Positions 23,088 to 34,714 of a stretch of 64,000 nt of DNA are shown here, piece by piece. The stretch is taken from positions 142,316,121 through 142,380,120 of the forward strand of contig NC_135504.1 in assembly GCF_052857255.1 (NCBI RefSeq), given 5' to 3'. The first letter of the stretch is position 1. Each line of letters begins with the position of its first letter. The translations under genes and the position numbers were made by a program. Under the pieces are notes generated by a model. That model was not told where the DNA came from and ran no database searches. It saw nothing but the letters and a program-made list of their open reading frames with translations. Source of the DNA: Amblyomma americanum (lineage: Eukaryota; Arthropoda; Arachnida; Ixodida; Ixodidae).

Positions 23088-25633
23088 GTGGAGAAACTCC
23101 TCGACGGACAAACTCCGCGATGGAGAAATTCCGCGTTGGAGGAAAGTCCGCGTTGGAGAAAAATCCGCGTTAGAGAAAAGTCCGCTGTGGAGAAACTCTA
23201 TGCTGGAGAAACTCCGCGCTGGAGCAACTCCGCGTTGGAGAAACTCTGCGCTGGAGAAACTCCGAGGTGGAGAAACTCCGCGCTAGAGAAACTTCGCGTT
23301 GGAGAAACTGCGCGTTGGAGAAACTCCGCTTTGGAGAAACTCCGCGTTGGACAAAGTCCGCGTTGGAGAAAGTCCGCGTTGGTGAGAGTCCGCGATGGAG
23401 AAACTCCGCACTGGAGAAACTACGCGTTTGAGAAACTCCGAACTGGAGAAACTCCGCGATGGAGACAATCCGCGCTGGAGAAACTCCGCGCTGAAGAAAC
23501 TCCGTGTAGGAGAAACTCCGTGTTGGAGAAACTTCGCGTTGGAGAAACGGCGCGTTGGAGAAACTCCGCGTTGGAGAAACTCCGCGCTTGAAACACACCG
23601 CGCTGGAGAAACTCCGCGTTGGAGAAAGTCCGCTTTGGAGAATGTCCGCGTTGGAGAAAGTCCGCGCTGGAGAACCTCCGCGTTGGATAAACTCCGTGCT
23701 GGAGAAACTCCGGGCTGGAGAAACTCCGCGCTGGAGAAACTCCGTGTTGGAGAAACTCCGTGTTGGAGAAACTCCGTGTTGGAGAAACTCCGTGTTGGAG
23801 AAACTTCGTGTTGGAGAAACTCCGCGTTGGAGAAAGTCCGCGTTGGAGAAAGTCCGCGCTGGAGAAACTCCGCGCTGGAGAAACTCCGCGTTTGAGAAAC
23901 TCCGAACTGGAGAAACTCCGCGCTGGAGAAACTCCGCGTTTGAGACACTCCGAACTGGAGAAACTCCGCGCTGGAGATACTCCTTGGTGGAGAAACTCCG
24001 CGCTGGAGAAACTCCGTGCTGCATAAAATCTGCGCTGGAGAAACTCCGGACTGGAGAAACTCCGCGCAGGAGAAACTCCGTGCTGGACAAACTCCGCGCT
24101 GGAGAAACTCCGTGTTGGAGAAACTCCGCGCTGGAGAAAAATCGCGTTGGAGAAACTGCGCGTTGGAGAAACTGCGCGTTGGAGAAACTCCGCTTTGGAG
24201 AAAGTCCGAGTTGGAGAAAGTCCGCGCTTGAGAAACTCTGCGTTGTATAAACTCCGCGCTGGAGAAACTCCGCGATGGAGAAACTCCGCGACGGACAAAC
24301 TCCGCGATGGAGAAACTCCGCGCCGGAGAAACTCCGTGTTGGAGAAACTTCGTGTTGGGGAAACTTCGCGTTGGAGAAACTCCGCCTTGGAGAAACTTCG
24401 CTTTGAAGAAACGGCGCGTTGGAGAAACTCCGCGTTAGAGAAACTCCGCGCTTGAAACACACCGCGCTGGAGAAACTCCGCGTTGGAGAAAGTCCGCGAT
24501 GGAGAAGGTACGCGTTGGAGAAAGTCCGCGTTGGAGAAACTCCGCGTTGTATTAACTCCGCGCTGGAGAAACTCCGCGATGGAGAAACTCCGCGACGGAC
24601 AAACTCTGCGCTGGAGAAACTCCGAGTTGGAGAAACTCCGCGCTAGAGAAACTTCGCGTTGGAGAAACTGCGCGTTGGAGAAACTCCGCTTTGGAGAAAC
24701 TCCGCGTTGGACAAAGTCCGCTTTGGAGAAAGTCCGCGTTGGTGAGAGTCCGCGATGGAGAAACTCCGCGCTGCAGAAACTACGCGTTTGAGAAACTCCG
24801 AACTGGAGAAACTCCGCGATGGAGACAATCCGCGCTTGAGAAAATCCGCGCTGAAGAAACTCCGTGTAGGAGAAACTCCGTGTTGGAGAAACTTCGCGTT
24901 GGAGAAACGCCGCGTTGGAGAAACTCCGCGTTGGAGAAACTCCGCGCTTGAAACACACCGCGCTGGAGAAACTCCGCGTTGGAGAAAGTCCGCTTTGGAG
25001 AATGTCCGCGTTGGAGAAAGTCCGCGCTGGAGAACCTCCGCGTTGGATAAACTCCGCGCTGGAGAAACTCCGGGCTGGAGAAACTCCGCGCTGGAGAAAC
25101 TCCGTGTTGGAGAAACTCCGTGTTGGAGAAACTCCGTGTTGGAGAAACTCCGTGTTGGAGAAACTTCGTGTTGGAGAAACTCCGCGTTGGAGTAAGTCCG
25201 CGTTGGAGAAAGTCCGCGCTGGAGAAACTCCGCGCTGGAGAAACTCCGCGTTTGAGAAACTCCGAACTGGAGAAACTCCGCGCTGGAGAAACTCCGCGTT
25301 TGAGACACTCCGAACTGGAGAAACTCCGCGCTGGAGATACTCCTCCGTGGAGAAACTCCGCGCTGGAGAAACTCCGTGCTGCATAAAATCTGCGCTGGAG
25401 AAACTCCGGGCTGGAGAACTCCGCGCTGGAGAAACTCCGTGCTGGACAAACTCCGCGCTGGAGATACTCCGTGTTTGAGAAACTCCGCGCTGGAGAAACT
25501 CCGCGTTGGAGAAAGTCCACGTTGGAGAAGGTCCGCGTTGGAGAAAGTCCGCGTTGGAGAAAGTCCGCGTTTGAGAAAGTCCGCGCTGGAGAAACTCTGC
25601 GTTGTATAAACTCCTCGCTGGAGAAACTCCGCG
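23088..25633. repeat. A module 11 (2,546 bp)
   Basis: Near-identical to module 6, shift 9,595 bp. The hallmark unit reads CGCTGTGGAG at about 23184 rather than CGCTCTGGAG, a private change that alters the peptide read from this frame. It shares GGAGTAAGTCC with module 6 at the corresponding position. The right part (from about 24419) was copied to 46780-47660. Confidence 0.82.
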
Positions 25634-27990
25634 GTGGAGAAACTCCTCGACGGACAAACTCCGCGATGGAGAAATTCCGCGTTGGAGGAAAGTCCGCGTT
25701 GGAGAAAAATCCGCGTTAGAGAAAAGTCCGCTCTGGAGAAACTCTATGCTGGAGAAACTCCGCGCTGGAGCAACTCCGCGTTGGAGAAACTCTGCGCTGG
25801 AGAAACTCCGAGGTGGAGAAACTCCGCGCTAGAGAAACTTCGCGTTGGAGAAACTGCGCGTTGGAGAAACTCCGCTTTGGAGAAACTCCGCGTTGGACAA
25901 AGTCCGCGTTGGAGAAAGTCCGCGTTGGTGAGAGTCCGCGATGGAGAAACTCCGCACTGGAGAAACTACGCGTTTGAGAAACTCCGAACTGGAGAAACTC
26001 CGCGATGGAGACAATCCGCGCTGGAGAAACTCCGCGCTGAAGAAACTCCGTGTAGGAGAAACTCCGTGTTGGAGAAACTTCGCGTTGGAGAAACGGCGCG
26101 TTGGAGAAACTCCGCGTTGGAGAAACTCCGCGCTTGAAACACACCGTGCTGGAGAAACTCCGCGTTGGAGAAAGTCCGCTTTGGAGAATGTCCGCGTTGG
26201 AGAAAGTCCACGCTGGAGAACCTCCGCGTTGGATAAACTCCGTGCTGGAGAAACTCCGGGCTGGGGAAACTCCGCGCTGGAGAAACTCCGTGTTGGAGAA
26301 ACTCCGTGTTGGAGAAACTCCGTGTTGGAGAAACTTCGTGTTGGAGAAACTCCGCGTTGGAGAAAGTCCGCGTTGGAGAAAGTCCGCGCTGGAGAAACTC
26401 CGCGCTGGAGAAACTCCGCGTTTGAGAAACTCCGAACTGGAGAAACTCCGCGCTGGAGAAACTCCGCGTTTGAGACACTCCGAACTGGAGAAACTCCGCG
26501 CTGGAGATACTCCTTGGTGGAGAAACTCCGCGCTGGAGAAACTCCGTGCTGCATAAAATCTGCGCTGGAGAAACTCCGGACTGGAGAAACTCCGCGCAGG
26601 AGAAACTCCGTGCTGGACAAACTCCGCGCTGGAGAAACTCCGTGTTGGAGAAACTCCGCGCTGGAGAAAAATCGCGTTGGAGAAACTGCGCGTTGGAGAA
26701 ACTGCGCGTTGGAGAAACTCCGCTTTGGAGAAAGTCCGAGTTGGAGAAAGTCCGCGCTTGAGAAACTCTGCGTTGTATAAACTCCGCGCTGGAGAAACTC
26801 CGCGATGGAGAAACTCCGCGACGGACAAACTCCGCGATGGAGAAACTCCGCGCCGGAGAAACTCCGTGTTGGAGAAACTTCGTGTTGGGGAAACTTCGCG
26901 TTGGAGAAACTCCGCCTTGGAGAAACTTCGCTTTGAAGAAACGGCGCGTTGGAGAAACTCCGCGTTAGAGAAACTCCGCGCTTGAAACACACCGCGCTGG
27001 AGAAACTCCGCGTTGGAGAAAGTCCGCGATGGAGAAGGTACGCGTTGGAGAAAGTCCGCGTTGGAGAAACTCCGCGTTGTATTAACTCCGCGCTGGAGAA
27101 ACTCCGCGATGGAGAAACTCCGCGACGGACAAACTCCGCGATGGAGAAACTCCGCGTTGTATTAACTCCGCGCTGGAGAAACTCCGCGATGGAGAAACTC
27201 CGCGACGGACAAACTCCGCGATGGAGAAACTCCGCGCTGGAGAAACTCCGTGTTGGAGAAACTTCGTGTTGGGGAAACTTCGCGTTGGAGAAACTCCGCC
27301 TTGGAGAAACTTCGCTTTGAAGAAACGGCGCGTTGGAGAAACTCCGCGTTAGAGAAACTCCGCGCTTGAAACACACCGCGCTGGAGAAACTCCGCGTTGG
27401 AGAAAGTCCGCGATGGAGAAGGTACGCGTTGGAGAAAGTCCGCGTTGGAGAAACTCCGCGTTGTATTAACTCCGCGCTGGAGAAACTCCGCGATGGAGAA
27501 ACTCCGCGACGGACAAACTCCGCGATGGAGAAAGTCCGCGTCGGAGAAGGTCCGCGTTGGAGAAAGTCCGCGTTGGAGAAAATCCGCGTTGTAGAAACTC
27601 CGCCTTGGAGAAACTTCGCGTTGAAGAAACGGCGCGTTGGAGATACTCCGTGTTGGAGAAACTACGCGCTTGAAACACACCGCGCTGGAGAAACTCCGCG
27701 TTGGAGAAAGTCCGCGTTGGAGAAGGTCCGCGTTGGATAAAGTCCGCGTTGGAGAAAGTCCGCGTTGGAGAAACTCCGCGTTGAAGAAAGTCCGAGTTGG
27801 AGAAAGTCCGCGCTGGAGAAACTCTGCGTTGTATAAACTCCGCGCTGGAGAAACTCCGCAATGGAGAAACTCCTCGACGGACAAACTCCGCGATGGAGAA
27901 ACTCCGCGTAGGAGAAAAGTCCGCTCTGGAGAAACTCTACGCTGAAGAAACTCCGCGCTGGAGCAACTCCGCATTGGAAAAACTCCGCGC
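25634..27990. repeat. A module 12, truncated by B-type satellite
   Basis: It follows module 7, with one CGTGTTGG unit fewer near 26330, and shares the CACACCGTGCTGG and GGGCTGGGGAAAC variants with 16546-16672. The 177-bp deletion of module 7 is present. At about 27990 the A order ends: the CTCTGTGCTGCAT units seen at 18420 are replaced by CTCCGCGCTGG and CTCCGTGTTGG, and B-type order follows. The counterpart is 48506-50880. Confidence 0.78.
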
Positions 27991-30900
27991 TGGAGAAACT
28001 CCGCGCTGGAGAAACTCCGTGTTGGAGAAACTCCGCGTTTGAGAAACTCCGAACTGGAGAAACTCCGCGCTGGAGATACTCCGCGGTGGAGAAACTCCGC
28101 GCTGGAGAAACTCCGTGTTGGAGAAACTTCGTGTTGGAGAAACTCCGCCTTGGAGAACTTCGCTTTGAAGAAACGGCGCGTTGGAAAAACTCCGCGTTAG
28201 AGAAACTCCGCGCTTGAAACACACCGCGCCGGGGAAACTCCGCGTTGGAGAAAGTCCGCGATGGAGAAGGTCCGCGTTGGAGAAAGTCCGCGTTGGAGAA
28301 AGTCCGCGTTGGAGAAACTTCGCGTTGTATAAACTCCGCGCTGGAGAAACTCCGCGATGGAGAAACTCCGCGACGGACAAACTCCGCGATGGAGAAACTC
28401 CGCGCTGGAGAAACTCCGTGTTGGAGACACTCCGCGCTGGAGAAACTTCGCGTTGGAGAAACTGCGCGTTGGAGAAACTTCGCTTTGAAGAAACGGCGCG
28501 TTGGAAAAACTCCGCGTTAGAGAAACTCCGCGCTTGAAACACACCGCGCTGGAGAAACTCCGCGTTGGAGAAAGTCCGCGTCGGAGAAGGTCCGCGTTGG
28601 AGAAAGTCCACGTTGGAGAAAATCCGTGTTGTAGAAACTCCGCCTTGGAGAAAATTCGCGTTGAAGAAACGGCGCGTTGGAGATACTCCGCGTTGGAGAA
28701 ACTACGCGCTTGAAACACACCGCGCTGGAGAAACTCCGCGTTGGAGAAAGTCCGCGTTGGAGAAGGTCCGCGTTGGAGAAAGTCCGCGTTGGAGAAAGTC
28801 CGCGTTGAAGAAACTCCGCGTTGAAGAAAGTCCGAGTTGGAGAAAGTCCGCGCTGGAGAAACTCTGCGTTGTATAAACTCCGCGCTGGAGAAACTCCGCA
28901 ATGGAGAAACTCCGCGACGGACAAACTCCGCGATGGAGAAACTCCGCGTTGGAGAAAAGTCCGCTCTGGAGAAACTCTACGCTGAAGAAACTCCGCGCTG
29001 GAGCAACTCCGCATTGGAAAAACTCCGCGCTGGAGAAACTCCGTGCTGCATAAAATCTGCGCTGGAGAAACTCCGGGCTGGAGAACTCCGCGCTGGAGAA
29101 ACTCCGTGCTGGACAAACTCCGCGCTGGAGAAACTCCGTGTTGGAGAAACTCCGCGCTGGAGAAACTCCGCGTTGGAGAAAGTCCACGTTGGAGAAGGTC
29201 CGCGTTGGAGAAAGTCCGCGTTGGAGAAAGTCCGCGTTTGAGAAACACCGCGTTGAAGAAAGTCCGCGTTTGAGAAAGTCCGCGCTGGAGAAACTCCGCG
29301 TTGTATAAACTCCGCGCTGGAGAAACTCCGCGATGGAAAAACTCCGCGACGGACAAACTGCGCGATGTGGAAGCTCCGCGTTGGAGAAAAGTTCGCTCTG
29401 GAGAAACTCTACGCTGGAGAAACTCCGCGCTGGAGCAACTCCGCGTTGGAGAAACTCCGCGCTGGCGAAATCCCGTGCTGCATAAAATCTGCGCTGGAGA
29501 AACTCCGGGCTGGAGAAATTCCGCGCTGGAGAAACTCCGTGCTGGAGAAACTCCGTGTTGGAGAAACTCCGCGCTGGAGAAACTTCGCGTTGGAGAAACT
29601 GCGCGTTGGAGAAACTCCGCGTTGGAGAAACTCCACGTTGGAGAAATTCCGCGTTGGAGAAAGTCCGCGTTGGAGAGAGTCCGCGATGGAGAAACTCCGC
29701 GCTGGAGAAACTCCGCGTTTGAGAAACTCTGAACTGGAGAAACTCCGCGATGGAGACAATCCGCGCTGGAGAAACTCCGCGCTGGAGAAACTCCGTGTTG
29801 GAGAAACTCCGTGTTGGGGAAACTTCGCGTTGGAGAAACTCCGCCTTGGAGAAACTTCGCTTTGAAGGAACGGCGCGTTGGAGAAACTCCGCGTTCGAGA
29901 AACTCCGCGCTTGAAACACACCGCGCTGGAGTAACTCCGCGTTGGATAAAGTCCGCGTCGGAGAAGGTCCGCGTTGGAGAAACTCCGCGTTGGAGAAACT
30001 CCCTGTTGTAGAAACTCCGCTTTGGAGAAACTTCGCGTTGAAGAAACGGAGCGTTGGAGATTCTCCGCGTTGGAGAAACTCCGCACTTGAAACACACCGC
30101 GCTGGAGAAACTCCGCGTTGGAGAAAGTCCGCGTTGGAGAAGGTCCGCGTTGGAGAAAGTCCGCGTTGGAGAAAGTCCGCGTTGGAGAAAGTCCGCGATG
30201 GAGAAGGTCCGCGTTGGAGAAAGTCCGCGTTGGAGAAAGTCCGCGTTGGAGAAACTCCGCGTTGTATAACCTCCGCGCTGGAGAAACTCCGCGACGGAGA
30301 AACTCCGCGATGGAGAAACTCCGCGCTGGAGAAACTCCGTGTTGGAGACTCCGCGCTGGAGAAACTCCGTGTAGCAGAAACTCCGTGTTGGGGAAACTTC
30401 GCGTTGGAGAAACTCCGCCTTGGAGAAACTTCGCGTTGGAGAAACTGCGCGTTGGAGAAACTCCGCGTTGGAGAAACTCCACGTTGGAGAAAGTCCGCGT
30501 TGGAGAAAGTCCGCGATGGAGAAGGTCCGCGTTGGAGAAAGTCCGCGTTGGAGAAAGTCCGCGTTGGAGAAACTCCGCGTTGTATAAACTCCGCGCTGGA
30601 GAAACTCCGCGATGGAGAAACTCCGCGACGGAGAAACTCCGCAATGGAGAAACTCCGCGCTGGAGAAACTCCGTGTTGGAGAAACTCCGCGCTGGAGAAA
30701 CTTCGCGTTGGAGAAACTGCGCGTTGGAGAAACTTCGCTTTGAAGAAACGGCGCGTTGGAGAAACTCCGCGTTAGAGAAACTCCGCGCTTGAAACACACC
30801 GCGCTGGAGAAACTCCGCGTTGGAGAAAGTCCGCGTCGGAGAAGGTCCGCGTTGGAGAAAGTCCGCGTTGGAGAAAATCCGTGTTGTAGAAACTCCGCCT

Positions 30901-31880
30901 TGGAGAAACTTCGCGTTGAAGAAACGGCGCGTTGGAGATACTCCGCGTTGGAGAAACTCCGCGCTTGAAACACACCGCGCTGGAGAAACTCCGCGTTGGA
31001 GAAAGTCCGCGTTGGAGAAGGTCCGTGTTGGAGAAAGTCCGCGTTGGAGAAAGTCCGCGTTGGAGAAACTCCTAGTTGAAGAAAGTCCGCGTTGGAGAAA
31101 GTCCGCGCTGGACAAACTCCGCGTTGTATAAACTCCTCGCTGGAGAAACTCCGCGATGGAGAAACTCCGCGACGGACAAACTCCGCGATGTAGAAACTCC
31201 GCGTTGGAGAAAAGTTCGCTCTGGGGAAAGTCTACGCTGGAGAAACTCCGCGCTGGAGCAACTCCGCGTTGGAGAAACTCCGCGCTGGCGAAATTCCGTG
31301 CTGCATAAAATCTGCGCTGGAGAAACTCCGGGCTGGAGAAACTCCGCGCTGGAGAAACTCCGTGCTGGACAAACTCCGCGCTGGAGAAACTCTGTGTTGG
31401 AGAAACTCCGCGCTGGAGAAACTTCGCGTTGGAGAAACTCCGCGTTGGAGAAACTCCACGTTGGAGAAAGTCCGCTTTGGAGAAAGTCCGCGATGGAGAA
31501 GGTCCGCGTTGGAGAAAGTCCGCGTTGGAGAAAGTCCGCGTTGGAGAAACTCCGCGTTGTATAAACTCCGCGCTGGAGAAACTCCGCGATGGAGAAACTC
31601 CGCGACGGACAAACTCCGCGATGGAGAAACTCCGCGCTGGAGAAACTCCGTGTTGGAGAAACTCCGCGCTGGAGAAACTTCGCGTTGGAGAAACTGCGCG
31701 TTGGAGAAACTTCGCTTTGAAGAAACGGCGCGTTGGAGAAACTCCGCGTTAGAGAAACTCCGCGCTTGAAACACACCGCGCTGAAGATACTCCGTGTTGG
31801 AGAAAGTCCGCGTCGGAGAAGGTCCGCGTTGGAGAAAGTCCGCGTTGGAGAAAATCCGTGTTGTAGAAACTCCGCCTTGG
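27991..31880. repeat. B block 1 (3.9 kb)
   Basis: This block lacks the A hallmark. It has its own markers: GCTGGCGAAAT (about 29462 and 31284), CTCCCTGTTGTAG (about 30000), GAGCGTTGGAGATTCTCC (about 30049), the 14-bp unit at 30341 and CTCCTAGTTGAAG (about 31070). Two 15-bp units (GGAGAACTTCGC near 28154 and GGAGAACTCCGCG near 29081) are present. Copies are B2 (shift about 5,954-5,970), B3 (about 22,951-22,967) and, less completely, 59.2-61.9 kb. Confidence 0.8.
30341..30354. repeat. 14-bp unit, GGAGACTCCGCGCT type
   Basis: The unit GTTGGAGACTCCGCGCTGG lacks two bases. It recurs in the same context near 36311 and 53308. The fourth B copy has GTTGGAGACTCTCCGCGC near 60961, a full-length unit. 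Loss of one CT from the repeated CTCT would turn the fourth form into the other three. Confidence 0.85.
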
Positions 31881-33283
31881 AGAAACTCCGCGACGGACAA
31901 ACTCCGCGATGGAGAAACTCCGCGATGGAGAAACTCCGCGACGGAGAAACTCCGCGATGGAGAAACTCCGCGCCGGAGAAACTCCGTGTTGGAGAAACTT
32001 CGTGTTGGGGAAACTTCGCGTTGGAGAAACTCCGCCTTGGAGAAACTTCGCTTTGAAGAAACGGCGCGTTGGAGAAACTCCGCGTTAGAGAAACTCCGCG
32101 CTTGAAACACACCGCGCTGGAGAAACTCCGCGTTGGAGAAAGTCCGCGATGGAGAAGGTACGCGTTGGAGAAAGTCCGCGTTGGAGAAACTCCGCGTTGT
32201 ATTAACTCCGCGCTGGAGAAACTCCGCGATGGAGAAACTCCGCGACGGACAAACTCTGCGCTGGAGAAACTCCGAGTTGGAGAAACTCCGCGCTAGAGAA
32301 ACTTCGCGTTGGAGAAACTGCGCGTTGGAGAAACTCCGCTTTGGAGAAACTCCGTGTTGGACAAAGTCCGCTTTGGAGAAAGTCCGCGTTGGTGAGAGTC
32401 CGCGATGGAGAAACTCCGCGCTGCAGAAACTACGCGTTTGAGAAACTCCGAACTGGAGAAACTCCGCGATGGAGACAATCCGCGCTTGAGAAAATCCGCG
32501 CTGAAGAAACTCCGTGTAGGAGAAACTCCGTGTTGGAGAAACTTCGCGTTGGAGAAACGCCGCGTTGGAGAAACTCCGCGTTGGAGAAACTCCGCGCTTG
32601 AAACACACCGCGCTGGAGAAACTCCGCGTTGGAGAAAGTCCGCTTTGGAGAATGTCCGCGTTGGAGAAAGTCCGCGCTGGAGAACCTCCGCGTTGGATAA
32701 ACTCCGCGCTGGAGAAACTCCGGGCTGGAGAAACTCCGCGCTGGAGAAACTCCGTGTTGGAGAAACTCCGTGTTGGAGAAACTCCGTGTTGGAGAAACTC
32801 CGTGTTGGAGAAACTTCGTGTTGGAGAAACTCCGCGTTGGAGAAAGTCCGCGTTGGAGAAAGTCCGCGCTGGAGAAACTCCGCGCTGGAGAAACTCCGCG
32901 TTTGAGAAACTCCGAACTGGAGAAACTCCGCGCTGGAGAAACTCCGCGTTTGAGACACTCCGAACTGGAGAAACTCCGCGCTGGAGATACTCCTCCGTGG
33001 AGAAACTCCGCGCTGGAGAAACTCCGTGCTGCATAAAATCTGCGCTGGAGAAACTCCGGGCTGGAGAACTCCGCGCTGGAGAAACTCCGTGCTGGACAAA
33101 CTCCGCGCTGGAGATACTCCGTGTTTGAGAAACTCCGCGCTGGAGAAACTCCGCGTTGGAGAAAGTCCACGTTGGAGAAGGTCCGCGTTGGAGAAAGTCC
33201 GCGTTGGAGAAAGTCCGCGTTTGAGAAAGTCCGCGCTGGAGAAACTCTGCGTTGTATAAACTCCGCGCTGGAGAAACTCCGCG
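31881..33283. repeat. A-type segment returning after B block 1
   Basis: From about 32069 the order matches module 6 at 14824-16038 with a constant shift of 17,245 bp, including the 15-bp GGAGAACTCC unit near 33065. The normal GGAGAAAGTCC is present where modules 6 and 11 have GGAGTAAGTCC, so this copy predates or escaped that change. A single-base change, CTCCGTGTTGGAC near 32350, is private. Confidence 0.78.
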
Positions 33284-34714
33284 GTGGAGAAACTCCTCGA
33301 CGGACAAACTCCGCGATGGAGAAATTCCGCGTTGGAGGAAAGTCCGCGTTGGAGAAAAATCCGCGTTAGAGAAAAGTCCGCTCTGGAGAAACTCTATGCT
33401 GGAGAAACTCCGCGCTGGAGCAACTCCGCGTTGGAGAAACTCTGCGCTGGAGAAACTCCGAGGTGGAGAAACTCCGCGCTAGAGAAACTTCGCGTTGGAG
33501 AAACTGCGCGTTGGAGAAACTCCGCTTTGGAGAAACTCCGCGTTGGACAAAGTCCGCGTTGGAGAAAGTCCGCGTTGGTGAGAGTCCGCGATGGAGAAAC
33601 TCCGCACTGGAGAAACTACGCGTTTGAGAAACTCCGAACTGGAGAAACTCCGCGATGGAGACAATCCGCGCTGGAGAAACTCCGCGCTGAAGAAACTCCG
33701 TGTAGGAGAAACTCCGTGTTGGAGAAACTTCGCGTTGGAGAAACGGCGCGTTGGAGAAACTCCGCGTTGGAGAAACTCCGCGCTTGAAACACACCGCGCT
33801 GGAGAAACTCCGCGTTGGAGAAAGTCCGCTTTGGAGAATGTCCGCGTTGGAGAAAGTCCACGCTGGAGAACCTCCGCGTTGGATAAACTCCGTGCTGGAG
33901 AAACTCCGGGCTGGGGAAACTCCGCGCTGGAGAAACTCCGTGTTGGAGAAACTCCGTGTTGGAGAAACTCCGTGTTGGAGAAACTCCGTGTTGGAGAAAC
34001 TCCGCGTTGGAGAAAGTCCGCGTTGGAGAAAGTCCGCGCTGGAGAAACTCCGCGCTGGAGAAACTCCGCGTTTGAGAAACTCCGAACTGGAGAAACTCCG
34101 CGCTGGAGAAACTCCGCGTTTGAGACACTCCGAACTGGAGAAACTCCGCGCTGGAGATACTCCTTGGTGGAGAAACTCCGCGCTGGAGAAACTCCGTGCT
34201 GCATAAAATCTGCGCTGGAGAAACTCCGGACTGGAGAAACTCCGCGCAGGAGAAACTCCGTGCTGGACAAACTCCGCGCTGGAGAAACTCCGTGTTGGAG
34301 AAACTCCGCGCTGGAGAAAAATCGCGTTGGAGAAACTGCGCGTTGGAGAAACTGCGCGTTGGAGAAACTCCGCTTTGGAGAAAGTCCGAGTTGGAGAAAG
34401 TCCGCGCTTGAGAAACTCTGCGTTGTATAAACTCCGCGCTGGAGAAACTCCGCGATGGAGAAACTCCGCGACGGACAAACTCCGCGATGGAGAAACTCCG
34501 CGCCGGAGAAACTCCGTGTTGGAGAAACTTCGTGTTGGGGAAACTTCGCGTTGGAGAAACTCCGCCTTGGAGAAACTTCGCTTTGAAGAAACGGCGCGTT
34601 GGAGAAACTCCGCGTTAGAGAAACTCCGCGCTTGAAACACACCGCGCTGGAGAAACTCCGCGTTGGAGAAAGTCCGCGATGGAGAAGGTACGCGTTGGAG
34701 AAAGTCCGCGTTGG
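33284..34714. repeat. A module 13, cut off by B block 2
   Basis: It starts with the A hallmark and follows modules 7 and 12 (shared GGGCTGGGGAAAC near 33907 and CACGCTGGAGAACC near 33860). The GTGTTGG run has four units and, unlike most copies, no following CTTCGTGTTGG unit. The A order ends near 34715, after GATGGAGAAGGTACGCG. Confidence 0.78.

Larger units (their letters stand above)
18969..27990. repeat. Super-repeat S, copy 2 (A modules 8-12)
   Basis: Second copy of 10384-18411, directly following that super-repeat. It is longer by 994 bp because of an internal tandem duplication at 19.9-21.9 kb. The right end, near 27990, is where A-type sequence stops and B-type sequence starts. In copy 1 the corresponding place (about 18411) continues as A. 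The breakpoint thus lies within an ordinary CGCGCTGGAGAAACTC unit. Confidence 0.83.
22084..31870. repeat. Long-range duplication D5, left copy (spans the A-to-B border)
   Basis: The order of variants matches 44736-54845 at shifts between 22,361 and 22,967 bp. Stepwise changes in the shift correspond to a deletion of about 259 bp near 45735, a 48-bp loss near 46090, a 511-bp duplication at 47.3-48.3 kb and smaller indels. The duplication includes the A-to-B transition at 27990 (50880 in the copy), so the two transitions have one origin. Confidence 0.82.
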
